Of a stretch of 64,000 nucleotides of DNA, positions 1-8,758 are shown one piece after another. Source of the stretch: RPQJ01 sp963793675 (GTDB lineage Bacteria > Pseudomonadota > Gammaproteobacteria > Steroidobacterales > Steroidobacteraceae); assembly GCA_963793675.1 (NCBI GenBank), contig CAWCBA010000005.1:310001-374000 (forward strand), in the 5' to 3' direction. A program made the translations under genes and the position numbers. Position 1 is the stretch's first letter, and each line of letters opens with the position of its first letter. The notes below the pieces were generated by a model. It saw only the letters and a program-made list of their open reading frames with translations. It was not told the origin of the DNA and did no database searches.

Positions 1-2309
1 AGTTCGCCCATGGCGTTGACGGCTTCCTCGAGGCGTCCACGGGCGGCACGGCTGCCGGCGTTGGCGGCATCGAGCGCGCCCTCGACTTCCGTCATCTCGA
101 GCGCGAGCTGCTGCATGCGCTGGCCGCGCTGTTCGGCACGGGCTCGCAGGCTGTCGATCTGCGAGCGCAGGTTCATGTGGGTCGACCCACTGCGCGACAC
201 CACGGCCTGGTGGCTCGCCAGGCGATCTTCGAGGTCACGCACGCGGCCGCGCAGCGCTTCGAGTTCGGACTCGGCGGTGCGGTGCTTCGTCTGTTGCGCA
301 TCGAGCGTGGAACGTTCGACACGCAGGCGTTCTTCGCGTTCGATCACCCCCTCGTGGGCGTCCTTGTCGCGGCTGACGCGCAGCCAGTCCGGACCGATCC
401 AGATGCCGTCGCGCGTGATGACCGACTGGCCCGCGCGCAGTTCGGGCCGCAGGCGCAGCGCGTCGTGCAGGGTATCGGTGGCAACGATGCCTTCGAACAG
501 GGCGTCGAGACCCGCAGGGCCGCGCACGCGCGAGCGCAGCGTGCGCTCGGCGTGACCCGAAGAGGCCGGGCCCTGGGCCCCGGCGAAGAACGTGACCGTG
601 CCGGCCAGGAGGCTTTCGAGCATGCCGGCCACGTCGTCCAGCGAGTCGACACAGACGGCTTCGAGGTAGCCGCCGAGCACGGTTTCCACCGCGCGATCCC
701 AGCCCTTGTCGACCGAGAGCTGCTGCGCGAGTCGCGGGCTGTGCTCGAGACCGCGCGACTTCAGCCAGTCGACGACCTTGCCCTGCCCCTGCCCGAGCGC
801 GGCCCGCTGCAACGCCTCGAGCGAGACGATGCGGCCTTCGACTTCCTGCGTTTCGCGGCGCGCGGCCTGGGCGGCCTGGGCGAGTTCGCGTTCGCGGCCG
901 CGCTCGGCCTGCAGCGTGGCGACCAGTTCGTCCATGTGCCGGCGTGCAGCCTCATGCTGCTCGCGCGCTTCCGCCTCCTGGCCTTCGAGGGCCGCGAGCG
1001 TGGCGGCGACATCGGCCGCCGACAACGTGCCGTGTTCCTGGGTGGCGCGGTCCCGCTGGTTGAGCAGGCCGCGCAGCTGGTTCTCCATCACTTCGAGGCG
1101 GGCGCGCTCGGCGCCGGCGGCCGATGAGGCCTGCCGCAGCGACTGGTTGAAGCTTTCCCAGTTTTCCTGCCAGCTCGACATCGCGGCTTCTGCCGCTGCG
1201 AGCTCGGCCGCGGTGGCCTGTTCAGTGGCGCGTGCCTGCTCGAGGCCCGGGCCCATTTCGGCGAGCACCGCTTCCAGTTCGGCAGCCAGCTGGCGATCGC
1301 GAACGCGGTGCAGGTCCGCGTCCTGGATGCCCTGCGCGATCTGGTCGAGTTCCTGCTTCTGGCGGGCGCGGATTTCACGCGCATGGTCGATGGCCTGTTC
1401 GGTGCGCGAGATGTCGGCGCCGACCTGGTAGTACCGCCCCTGCACTTCGGAAAGCACCGCCGCCTGCCCGTCGTGCTCCTGCCGGGCGCGCTCGATCGCC
1501 GCTTCGATGGCGCGCTGATCCGCCAGCGCGGCCTGCAGGGCCAGGTCACGCTCGCTCAGGATCGCCTGGCGCGCGCTCGATTCGCTCTCGACCTCGCGCA
1601 GCTTGAGCGCGAGCAACTCGGCGTGCGTCTGCCGCTCTTCCTGCTTCAGGGTCTGGTAACGGCGTGCCGTGGCGGCCTGGCGCTGCAGGTGGCGCAGCTG
1701 CTTTTCGACTTCGTCACGCAGGTCGGACAGGCGTGCCAGGTTCTCGCGCGTCTGCGCGATGCGGCTCTCCGTTTCCTTGCGGCGCTCCTTGTAGCGCGAG
1801 ATGCCCGCGGCCTCCTCGAGGAAGGCGCGCATGTCGTCCGCCTTCGCTTCGATCACGCGCGAGATCATGTTCTGTTCGATGATCGCGTAGCTGCGGGAGC
1901 CGAGGCCCGTGCCGAGGAACAGCTGCGTGATGTCCTTGCGACGGCAGCGCACGCCGTTCAGGAAATACGAGGACTGGCCGTCGCGCGCAACGACGCGCTT
2001 GAGCGAGACCTCGGAATAGCCCGCGTACTCGCCGCCGAGCTTGCCGTCGCTGTTGTCGAAGACGAGTTCGACCGATGCGGTGCCCACGGGCTTGCGCGTG
2101 CCGGAGCCGTTGAAGATCACGTCCGCCATCGAGTCGCCGCGCAGGTGCTTGGCCGAGATCTCGCCCATGACCCAGCGCACGGCGTCGATGATGTTCGACT
2201 TGCCGCAGCCGTTCGGGCCGACGACGCCGACCAGGTTGGTCGGGAAACCGACCGAGGTCGGGTCCACGAACGACTTGAAACCGGCCAGCTTGATCTTGGT
2301 CAGACGCAT
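1..2309 (-). CDS. smc: Chromosome segregation ATPase SMC (C-terminal part beyond window)
   Basis: SMC is the condensin ATPase that compacts and segregates the nucleoid. About 769 residues are visible: the N-terminal ABC half-domain with Walker A GPNGCGKS at residues 31-38 and the following IIDAVRWVMGE, then a long Arg/Glu/Ala-rich coiled coil, then the start of the hinge (TRDGIWIGPDWLRV near residue 630). The second coiled-coil arm and the C-terminal signature/Walker B head lie outside the window. Two ATGs are adjacent at 2312 and 2309; I chose 2309 because the family normally begins MRL-x-x-IKLAGFKSFVDPT. The gene is divergent from dksA with 189 bases between the starts. No frame break is seen. 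The family assignment is secure. Confidence 0.95.
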   Translation of the reverse strand, partial: MRLTKIKLAGFKSFVDPTSVGFPTNLVGVVGPNGCGKSNIIDAVRWVMGEISAKHLRGDSMADVIFNGSGTRKPVGTASVELVFDNSDGKLGGEYAGYSEVSLKRVVARDGQSSYFLNGVRCRRKDITQLFLGTGLGSRSYAIIEQNMISRVIEAKADDMRAFLEEAAGISRYKERRKETESRIAQTRENLARLSDLRDEVEKQLRHLQRQAATARRYQTLKQEERQTHAELLALKLREVESESSARQAILSERDLALQAALADQRAIEAAIERARQEHDGQAAVLSEVQGRYYQVGADISRTEQAIDHAREIRARQKQELDQIAQGIQDADLHRVRDRQLAAELEAVLAEMGPGLEQARATEQATAAELAAAEAAMSSWQENWESFNQSLRQASSAAGAERARLEVMENQLRGLLNQRDRATQEHGTLSAADVAATLAALEGQEAEAREQHEAARRHMDELVATLQAERGRERELAQAAQAARRETQEVEGRIVSLEALQRAALGQGQGKVVDWLKSRGLEHSPRLAQQLSVDKGWDRAVETVLGGYLEAVCVDSLDDVAGMLESLLAGTVTFFAGAQGPASSGHAERTLRSRVRGPAGLDALFEGIVATDTLHDALRLRPELRAGQSVITRDGIWIGPDWLRVSRDKDAHEGVIEREERLRVERSTLDAQQTKHRTAESELEALRGRVRDLEDRLASHQAVVSRSGSTHMNLRSQIDSLRARAEQRGQRMQQLALEMTEVEGALDAANAGSRAARGRLEEAVNAMGE

Positions 2310-2459
2310 CATTCACCCGGGAAAACTGCGAGGCGCAGCGAAAGAAGAATTCTAAAAGAATCGGACTCGCCTCACAGCATTTCCGGTCGCCGGGTCCAGC
2401 CGGGTCAAGCGGCCCGGACGACCCGTTTCTTTCGGGGTGGACGACTGCGGTTGCGCCTG

Positions 2460-2498
2460 TATAATCGCGCGCCTCCAACCGGAGTGGGGAGTTAGTCG
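2460..2498 (+). promoter_or_regulatory. dksA promoter -10 and Shine-Dalgarno
   Basis: A perfect TATAAT lies at 2460-2465, directly preceded by TG. No good -35 hexamer is seen at the usual spacing. A GGGGAG ribosome-binding site sits about 8 bases before the dksA ATG. The short leader would begin near 2472. This is a sequence-pattern prediction only. Confidence 0.6.
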
Positions 2499-3203
2499 AT
2501 GCCTGCAAAGAAGCCGTCTGCCAAGCCGTCGAAGGCCCAGAAGACTGTTTCTGCCAAGGCCGCCAAGCCGGTGGCCAAACCCGTCGCGAAGGCGGCCCCC
2601 AAGCCCGTGAATGCCAAGGAAAAGGCCGTGCCACGCAAGACCGTTACCGCCGCTGCCAGGCCAGTGCCCAAACCCGCCCCTGCGAAGACCAAGCCGGCCC
2701 GCGTGCCGGAGCCGGTCAGCGGCGCCACGCGCGCCGAGGATGCTGATTTCGAAATGAACCCAGGCCTGCTTTCCGGCCCGCGCAACGTCCAGCCCTACCA
2801 GATCAGCAAGGGCGAGGAGTACATGAGCAAGGAGCAGCTCGAACACTTCCGCACCATCCTCTCCAGCTGGAAGCGGGATCTGATGCAGGAAGTGGATCGC
2901 ACCGTGCTCCACATGAAGGACGAAGCTGCCAACTTCCCCGACCCCAACGACCGCGCCACGCAGGAGTCTGAATTCAGCCTCGAACTGCGCACACGCGATC
3001 GCGAGCGCAAGCTGATCCGCAAGATCGACGAAGCGCTGAAGCGCATCGAGGACGGCAGTTACGGCTTCTGCCTCGAGACCGGCGAGCCGATCGGCGTAAA
3101 GCGCCTCGAAGCCCGCCCGGTCGCGACCCTCAGCGTCGAGGCGCAGGAGCGTCGCGAACGCCGCGAAAAGCAGTTTGGCGACCGGGACGACTTCTACCGC
3201 TGA
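2499..3203 (+). CDS. dksA: RNA polymerase-binding transcription factor DksA, zinc-deficient form with Lys/Ala/Pro-rich N-terminal tail
   Basis: DksA enters the RNA polymerase secondary channel and works with ppGpp in the stringent response. The protein is 234 residues against about 151 in E. coli. Residues 1 to about 75 are an extended Lys/Ala/Pro tail, possibly nucleic-acid binding. The DksA core starts near EQLEHFRTIL. The coiled-coil tip motif DPNDRA is intact, with acidic residues at about 148 and 151. Of the four zinc-finger cysteines expected at 191, 194, 212 and 215 only C191 remains; the others are T, S and A. The motif TGEPIG matches cysteine-poor DksA proteins that fold without zinc. 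gluQ follows after 8 bases, a conserved neighbourhood. relA lies at 33.6 kb in the same window. Function is well supported; zinc independence is inferred from the missing residues. Confidence 0.95.
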   Translation: MPAKKPSAKPSKAQKTVSAKAAKPVAKPVAKAAPKPVNAKEKAVPRKTVTAAARPVPKPAPAKTKPARVPEPVSGATRAEDADFEMNPGLLSGPRNVQPYQISKGEEYMSKEQLEHFRTILSSWKRDLMQEVDRTVLHMKDEAANFPDPNDRATQESEFSLELRTRDRERKLIRKIDEALKRIEDGSYGFCLETGEPIGVKRLEARPVATLSVEAQERRERREKQFGDRDDFYR

Positions 3204-3211
3204 GTCCTCGG

Positions 3212-4186
3212 ATGGCCCCTGCTGCCTCTCCCGCGTCGCCTGAGCAAGCCGGGCTGCGCCCGGGCGAGTACCGCGGGCGCTTCGCGCCCTCGCCTACCGG
3301 TCCCCTGCATTTCGGCTCGCTGGTGGCCGCGGTCGGCAGTTATCTCGACGCGCGCGCCCATGCCGGCCAGTGGCTCGTGCGCATCGAAGATCTCGACCCG
3401 CCGCGTACCCGCGCCGGCGCCGCCGCAGAAATCCTGGCTGAGCTCGAGGCCTACGGCATGGAGTGGGACGGGCCGGTCCTGCAGCAGAGCTCCCGGTTCG
3501 ACGCCTACGCCGAGGCCATCAAATGCCTTGCCGGCTCGCATTGCCTGCGCGAATGCGGGTGCACGCGTTCGGTCCTCGCGCGCCTGCCCGAGAATCAGTC
3601 TCGCCCGACCGGCACCGGCGAGGAGCTGTTCCACCCCGCGGATTGCCTGGCAATCGACGGTGCTCACGCCGCCGGCAAGGCCCTGCGACTGCGTGTTCCG
3701 GCCGGCGCCGTCGTCTTCGACGACCGCAGCCTGGGCCGGCAATCCATCGATGTCGGGGCGACCGTGGGCGACTTCGTGCTGCGGCGTCGGGACGGCCTCT
3801 ATGCGTACCAGCTGGCCGTCGTCGTGGACGACGCGGCACAGGGCATCACCGACGTGGTGCGCGGCTGCGACCTGCTGTCGAGCACGGCCCGGCAGGTCCT
3901 GCTGCAGCGTGCGCTCGGCCTGCCGCCGGTGCGATACCTGCATTTGCCCCTTGCCGTGGACGACCGAGGCCTTAAGCTCTCCAAGTCAGGCGACGCGCCA
4001 GCCATCGGAGGACGGGGCGGCCTGGCCGGGCAGCTGGTCGCGGTGCTCGAGTTTCTCGGGCAATCGCCGCCGGCAGCGCTGGCGCGCGCGCCGCTGCACG
4101 CGATCTGGGACTGGGCACGCGAGCATTGGCGCGTGGAGGGTTTTGCGGGTTGCGCGGCGCGCGCGGCTCCGCAAGTGGCTTGCTAG
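3212..4186 (+). CDS. gluQ: Glutamyl-Q tRNA(Asp) synthetase
   Basis: This truncated GluRS paralogue activates glutamate and attaches it to queuosine in the anticodon of tRNA(Asp), rather than to the tRNA end. Its 324 residues show the class I signature RFAPSPTGPLHFGSLVAA near residue 28, where HFGS stands for HIGH, and LKLSKSGD near residue 252 as the KMSKS equivalent. The region CLRECGCTR and a later ADC supply cysteines consistent with the zinc site of the family. The anticodon-binding domain of true GluRS is absent, as expected. The gene follows dksA by 8 bases and is probably co-transcribed. Its substrate depends on queuosine synthesis, and queC and queE are also in this window at 25-26.6 kb. 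Confidence 0.93.
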   Translation: MAPAASPASPEQAGLRPGEYRGRFAPSPTGPLHFGSLVAAVGSYLDARAHAGQWLVRIEDLDPPRTRAGAAAEILAELEAYGMEWDGPVLQQSSRFDAYAEAIKCLAGSHCLRECGCTRSVLARLPENQSRPTGTGEELFHPADCLAIDGAHAAGKALRLRVPAGAVVFDDRSLGRQSIDVGATVGDFVLRRRDGLYAYQLAVVVDDAAQGITDVVRGCDLLSSTARQVLLQRALGLPPVRYLHLPLAVDDRGLKLSKSGDAPAIGGRGGLAGQLVAVLEFLGQSPPAALARAPLHAIWDWAREHWRVEGFAGCAARAAPQVAC

Positions 4187-4217
4187 CGCCGGCACCGCCG
4201 GCCGAGGACACAGCACG

Positions 4218-4763
4218 ATGGCGACGACTGCGGCTACGAAGACCAGGACGAGAAAATCGAAAGGCGGTGGTACCGCCGGCGGTGGCGGCAGCGGCAAGGG
4301 GCCGCGCGTCATCCGCAAGTATCCAAACCGCCGGCTCTACGACACGGTCGAGAGCCGCTACGTCACGCTGGCAGACATCCGCCGGCTGGTCGTCGAACGC
4401 ATCGACTTCGTCGTGCTCGACCGCAAGTCGCAGCAGGACATCACGCGCAGCATCCTGCTGCAGGTGATTGCCGAACAGGAAGGCGGCGGTGAGTCGCTGA
4501 TGAGCCGCGACTTCCTGTCGCACGTGATCCGCAGTTACGGCAGCGGGCTGCAGGATTTCGTCGGGCGCTACCTCGACGAGAGCATCCAGCTCTTCGCCAA
4601 GGAGCAGCGCGAGCTGCGCGACCGCTTCAAGAACGTGGTCGGCATCGATCCGCTGGAGACCGTGACGCAGGTGGCGCAGAAGAATTACCAGCGCTGGAAG
4701 GCGCTGCAGGAAGAGGTCTTTGCGCGCCTGCCGCGGCCGTTTGGCCGCGACGACCGGGACTAG
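4218..4763 (+). CDS. phaR: Polyhydroxyalkanoate synthesis repressor PhaR
   Basis: PhaR binds DNA and PHB granules and represses phasin and PHA genes. The 181-residue product has a Lys/Gly-rich N-terminal linker of about 30 residues. It is followed by the PHB/PHA accumulation regulator DNA-binding domain (VIRKYPNRRLYDTVESRYVT, residues about 34-53) and the PhaR accumulation domain, containing SLMSRDFL and YLDESIQLF. The ATG at 4218 was chosen because an upstream extension in this frame would lie inside gluQ and has no conserved sequence. The gene sits 31 bases after gluQ. No PHA synthase or phasin genes are in the window, so the targets must lie elsewhere. Confidence 0.9.
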   Translation: MATTAATKTRTRKSKGGGTAGGGGSGKGPRVIRKYPNRRLYDTVESRYVTLADIRRLVVERIDFVVLDRKSQQDITRSILLQVIAEQEGGGESLMSRDFLSHVIRSYGSGLQDFVGRYLDESIQLFAKEQRELRDRFKNVVGIDPLETVTQVAQKNYQRWKALQEEVFARLPRPFGRDDRD

Positions 4764-4908
4764 GGACTGGCGATTGGCCGGCCGTCGCAGCGGCAAGCGG
4801 ACCTTGGGCTACGGCAGAAACCGGCCAGGAACAGTCGGTCAAGGCCCTGATATCGCGATCCTGGCTGCATTGCTTGGCGGGCATCGTTCCCTCTGCGAAA
4901 GTGCGCGA

Positions 4909-5976
4909 ATGACACTTTTTGACCTTGGCCTGGATCAGGGCTGGGCCAGCGAGGCCGCAAGGTGCGGGCCGGATTCATCCGTTGCCAGAGTCACCGCGGT
5001 TGACCGCGGGCGGTACCTGGTCCGGGGCGAGGCCGATGAAGTGCCGGCCGAGTTGACGGGCAAGTTCCTCCATCTCGCCGAGTCTGCCGTCGACTTGCCG
5101 TGCGTGGGCGATTGGGTGTGCGTGCAATACCGCGATGGCGGTGCACAAGCCAGCATCCATGACGTGCTGCCGCGCCGATCCTTCCTGCGGCGCAAAGCCG
5201 CAGGACGCGACGTCGAGTTCCAGATGATTGCGGCCAATGTCGACGTGGCGTTCATCGTGCAGTCCTGCTACTTCGACTTCAATGTTCAGCGGCTGGAGCG
5301 CTATCTGGTCATGGCCCGGGACGGCCACGTCGAGCCAGTGGTGCTGCTGACCAAGACCGACCTGGTCACCCCGGACGCCCTGGAGCAACTGGTTGGCCGG
5401 ATCCGAGCCAGAGGGGTCAACGCCCAGATCGTCTGCCTCAGCAACGTGACCGGATCCGGCGTCGAACGGGTCCGGGAACTCGTCTTTCCAGGCAGGACGT
5501 GCTGCCTGCTGGGCTCGTCAGGAGTGGGCAAGACCACGCTCATCAACAGTCTGATCGGGGGCGGCGCGCTCGAAACCGGGGCGGTCAGCCACACAGGCGA
5601 GGGACGGCACACCACCACGCGGCGCCAACTGGTCGTGCTCGAACATGGCGGGCTATTGATCGACATGCCCGGCATGCGCGAGCTCGGAGTGCTCGGCGCC
5701 CAGGAAGGCATCGGTGAGACCTTTGCCGATATCAAAGCGCTCGCACAAGGCTGCCGGTATGCCGACTGTCGTCATGCCAGCGAGCCCGGTTGCGAGGTAC
5801 GTGCCGCAATCGAGCGACACCAGCTGAGCGAAGAACACCTGCGGAACTTCCTGAAGCTGCAGAAGGAAGCGGATTTCGACGACCTGTCCTACGTTGATCG
5901 GCGCAGGAAGGATCGGGCATTCGGCCGCTTTCTCCACACCCACAGGAAACAGAAGGATGGGAGGGGCCAGGATTAG
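4909..5976 (+). CDS. rsgA: Small ribosomal subunit biogenesis GTPase RsgA
   Basis: RsgA is a circularly permuted GTPase that checks late 30S maturation. The 355-residue protein has an N-terminal OB fold (about residues 20-90). The permuted G domain follows in the order G4 (TKTDL), G1 (GSSGVGKTTL near 203) and G3 (DMPGM). The C-terminal zinc site is CRYADCRHASEPGC. I chose the ATG at 4909, preceded by weak purine signal; upstream sequence in frame contains no conserved residues. phaR ends 145 bases upstream. No terminator is evident right after the gene before the convergent pnp terminator. Confidence 0.93.
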   Translation: MTLFDLGLDQGWASEAARCGPDSSVARVTAVDRGRYLVRGEADEVPAELTGKFLHLAESAVDLPCVGDWVCVQYRDGGAQASIHDVLPRRSFLRRKAAGRDVEFQMIAANVDVAFIVQSCYFDFNVQRLERYLVMARDGHVEPVVLLTKTDLVTPDALEQLVGRIRARGVNAQIVCLSNVTGSGVERVRELVFPGRTCCLLGSSGVGKTTLINSLIGGGALETGAVSHTGEGRHTTTRRQLVVLEHGGLLIDMPGMRELGVLGAQEGIGETFADIKALAQGCRYADCRHASEPGCEVRAAIERHQLSEEHLRNFLKLQKEADFDDLSYVDRRRKDRAFGRFLHTHRKQKDGRGQD

Positions 5977-6005
5977 GCAGCGACCTGATGGGGCGACGTC
6001 GCCGA

Positions 6006-6037
6006 ATGACTGCAACGGGTCATGACTGCAACGGGTC
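6006..6037. repeat. Perfect 16-bp tandem duplication
   Basis: The 16-mer ATGACTGCAACGGGTC occurs twice head to tail at 6006-6021 and 6022-6037, in the convergent rsgA/pnp intergenic space. No coding function is seen in the remaining intergenic sequence (about 6038-6168). Confidence 0.9.
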
Positions 6038-6169
6038 GTTTGCCCCCGTGCAATGTGCTGATTGAGCCTTGGACGGACCGCCCTTTTTTAGACGTTCCCG
6101 CCCTGTAAACGACTTCTTCCGGGACGGAGCGTAGAAAGTCACCTACGCAGAGCGGAGACATGACCAATG

Positions 6170-6197
6170 AAAAAGGCCGGCGAATGCCGGCCTTTTT
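6170..6197 (-). terminator. Bidirectional rho-independent terminator after pnp
   Basis: A perfect 12-bp stem (AAAAAGGCCGGC at 6170-6181, GCCGGCCTTTTT at 6186-6197) with a GAAT loop has a run of U on either strand. It lies 43 bases past the pnp stop. It can also stop transcription coming from rsgA on the plus strand. Confidence 0.9.
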
Positions 6198-6240
6198 CCT
6201 CTGGCTAGTCACCAGGCGCTAGCCACGGATCACTTCCGGA

Positions 6241-8325
6241 TCAGCCGTCGACGTTACGCATCGACAGACGCACGCGGCCCTGGCGATCGACCTCGAGCAC
6301 CTTCACGCGCACGACGTCGCCTTCCTTGAGCTTGTCGCTGACGCGCTCGACGCGCTCCTCGCTGATCTGCGAGATGTGGACGAGGCCGTCCTTGCCCGGC
6401 AGGATCTGCACGAACGCGCCGAAGTCCATCAGGCGCACGACCTTGCCTTCGTAGACCGAGCCGACTTCCACCTCGGAAGTGATCAGCTCGATGCGGCGCT
6501 GCGCCTCGCGGCCAGCCGCACCGCTGACCGACGCGATCTTGACGGTGCCGTCGTTCTCGATGTCGATGGTTGTGCCCGTCTCTTCCGTGATCGCACGGAT
6601 GACGGCGCCGCCCTTGCCGATGACTTCGCGGATCTTCTCCGGGTCGATCTTCATGGTGATGATCGTCGGCGCCCATTCCGACATCTGCGGACGCGCGCTC
6701 GACAGGACCTTGTTCATCTCGCCGAGGATGTGCAAGCGGGCCTTGTGCGCCGAATCCAGCGCGACCTGCATGATTTCCTTGGTGATGCCCTCGATCTTGA
6801 TGTCCATCTGCAGGGCGGTGATGCCAGCGGCGGAGCCGGCCACCTTGAAGTCCATGTCGCCGAGGTGGTCTTCGTCACCGAGGATGTCGGTGAGCACCTG
6901 GAACTTGCCGTCTTCGAGCACGAGGCCCATCGCGACCCCGGCCACCGGCGCCTTGAGCGGCACGCCCGCATCCATCAGCGAGAGGCTGGTGCCGCAGACC
7001 GAGGCCATCGAGCTCGAACCATTCGACTCGGTAATCTCGGACACGATGCGGATGATGTAGGGGAACGTCGTCATGTCCGGCATCACCGCCGACACGCCGC
7101 GGCGGGCCAGGTTGCCGTGGCCGATTTCGCGGCGCTTCGGCGAGCCCATCATGCCGGTCTCGCCCACCGAGAACGGCGGGAAGTTGTAGTGGAGCATGAA
7201 CGGCTCTTTGCGCTCGCCCGCAAGGGCGTCGATGATCTGCGCGTCGCGGCCGGTGCCGAGCGTCGTCGTAACCAGCGCCTGTGTTTCGCCACGCGTGAAG
7301 AGCGCAGAACCGTGCGTGCGGGGCAGGACGCCCGTCTCGACGGTGATCTTGCGCACGGTGTGCATGTCGCGGCCGTCGATGCGCGGCTCGCCGGCGATGA
7401 TGCGGCGACGCACGATGTTGTATTCGAGGCGGCCGAGTTCGTCCGTGACCTGGCGTGGCTGGTACTTGGCGCCGTCGCCGGTGGCGAGGGCTTCGACGAG
7501 CGACTTCTTGATCTCACCGACGCGCGCGTGGCGCGCCTGCTTCTCGGTGACCTGGTAGGCCTTGACCAGTTCTACTTCCGCGTGCGCGGCGACAGCCTTG
7601 GCGAGATCGGCGTCGAGCGCCGGCGCCTTCCAGTCCCAGGCCGGCTTGGCTGCCTTGGCGGCGAGTTCGCGGATCGCGTTGATGGCAATCTGCATCTGCT
7701 CGTGGCCATACACCACGGCGCCGAGCATTACGGACTCGGACAGAAGTTCGGCTTCGGATTCGACCATCAGCACCGCGTCGGCCGTGCCGGCCACGACCAG
7801 GTCGAGGTCAGAGACCTTCATGTCCTTGGTCGACGGGTTCAGCTGGTACTTGCCTTCGATGTAGCCCACGCGCGCTGCACCGATCGGGCCCTTGAACGGA
7901 ATGCCCGAAATGGCGAGCGCAGCGGACGCGCCGAGCATCGCCGGAATGTCCGAATCGATTTCCGGGTCGAGCGAGACGACCGTCGCCACCACCTGCACTT
8001 CATTGAAGAAGAACTCGGGGAAGAGCGGACGGATCGGGCGGTCGATCAGGCGCGAAATCAGCGTCTCCTTCTCGGAAGGACGACCTTCACGCTTGAAGAA
8101 GCCGCCCGGGATGCGGCCCGCGGCATACGTCTTCTCGATGTAGTTGACGGTGAGCGGGAAGAAATCCTTGCCCGGCTGCGCTTCACGGCGGCCTACCGCG
8201 GTGACGAGCACCACGGTATCGCCCATGGAAACGAGGACGGAACCGTCGGCCTGGCGGGCGAGACGGCCGGTTTCGATCGAGACGGTGTGGGGGCCGTACT
8301 GGAAGCTGGTCTTGTGGACGTTCAC
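6241..8325 (-). CDS. pnp: Polyribonucleotide nucleotidyltransferase (PNPase)
   Basis: PNPase degrades RNA 3' to 5' by phosphorolysis and is the degradosome exonuclease. The 694-residue product has two RNase PH domains separated by the all-alpha domain. A KH domain (MKIDPEKIREVIGKGGAVIR) and a C-terminal S1 domain (GSVYEGKVVRLMDFGAFVQI) follow. The catalytic-core hallmark FPPFSVGE is present. The start is taken as GTG at 8325 (M-NVHKTSFQYG), matching the family start; an in-frame extension to 8388 would run through the rpsO terminator hairpin. It follows rpsO, the classical order, and the hairpin between them suggests partial termination or RNase processing as in E. coli. Confidence 0.96.
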   Translation of the reverse strand: MNVHKTSFQYGPHTVSIETGRLARQADGSVLVSMGDTVVLVTAVGRREAQPGKDFFPLTVNYIEKTYAAGRIPGGFFKREGRPSEKETLISRLIDRPIRPLFPEFFFNEVQVVATVVSLDPEIDSDIPAMLGASAALAISGIPFKGPIGAARVGYIEGKYQLNPSTKDMKVSDLDLVVAGTADAVLMVESEAELLSESVMLGAVVYGHEQMQIAINAIRELAAKAAKPAWDWKAPALDADLAKAVAAHAEVELVKAYQVTEKQARHARVGEIKKSLVEALATGDGAKYQPRQVTDELGRLEYNIVRRRIIAGEPRIDGRDMHTVRKITVETGVLPRTHGSALFTRGETQALVTTTLGTGRDAQIIDALAGERKEPFMLHYNFPPFSVGETGMMGSPKRREIGHGNLARRGVSAVMPDMTTFPYIIRIVSEITESNGSSSMASVCGTSLSLMDAGVPLKAPVAGVAMGLVLEDGKFQVLTDILGDEDHLGDMDFKVAGSAAGITALQMDIKIEGITKEIMQVALDSAHKARLHILGEMNKVLSSARPQMSEWAPTIITMKIDPEKIREVIGKGGAVIRAITEETGTTIDIENDGTVKIASVSGAAGREAQRRIELITSEVEVGSVYEGKVVRLMDFGAFVQILPGKDGLVHISQISEERVERVSDKLKEGDVVRVKVLEVDRQGRVRLSMRNVDG

Positions 8326-8369
8326 GGTTGGAGGTGTCCGAATTGGTGCGGTGGCCCGACTAGGGGCGA

Positions 8370-8398
8370 AAACGAAACCGGCCCGCAAAGCGGGCCGG
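8370..8398 (-). terminator. rpsO-pnp intergenic hairpin
   Basis: A 9-bp GC stem (CCGGCCCGC at 8378-8386 pairing with 8390-8398, AAA loop) is followed on the minus strand by TTTCGTTTTCG. It resembles the attenuating terminator between rpsO and pnp in E. coli. Confidence 0.8.
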
Positions 8399-8413
8399 AC
8401 ACGCAGGCAACGG

Positions 8414-8683
8414 TCAGCGGCGCAGGCCGAGCCGTGCGACGACTTCCTGATAGCGCGACGGGTCGCTGTCCTTCAGGTAGTCGAGAAGTTTGCGTCGCTG
8501 CGTGACGAGCTTCAGCAGCCCGCGGCGCGACGAATGGTCGCGCTTGTGCGCGGTGAAATGTTCGCCCAGGCCATTGATGCGGGCGGAGAGCAATGCAATC
8601 TGGACCTCGGGCGAGCCCGTGTCGGCTGCGCCGCGCTTGAAGTCGCCTACGATCTCAGATTTGCGCTCGGTGGACAGTGCCAT
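8414..8683 (-). CDS. rpsO: 30S ribosomal protein S15
   Basis: The product is 89 residues, identical in length to E. coli S15. S15 binds the central domain of 16S rRNA. Family hallmarks visible are FKRGAADTGSPEVQIALLSA, HKRDHSSRRGL and the RKLLDYL segment. The ATG at 8683 gives MALSTERKSEIV; longer in-frame starts add nonconserved residues. It lies between truB upstream and pnp downstream, as in most gammaproteobacteria. Confidence 0.97.
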   Translation of the reverse strand: MALSTERKSEIVGDFKRGAADTGSPEVQIALLSARINGLGEHFTAHKRDHSSRRGLLKLVTQRRKLLDYLKDSDPSRYQEVVARLGLRR

Positions 8684-8758
8684 CGGTGATAAAACCTCGA
8701 AACCTAAAAATGTTCGCCTTTGTGAGCCGCGCATTTTAGCCGCACGGCACCCTTTTAC

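Noticed and set aside
3360..4217. Upstream in-frame extension of PhaR
   Set aside because: Overlaps gluQ completely and contains no conserved residues; ATG 4218 fits the family.
6376..8505. A 709-codon plus-strand frame opposite pnp
   Set aside because: Antisense shadow of pnp, His/Arg/Asp-rich, no domain.
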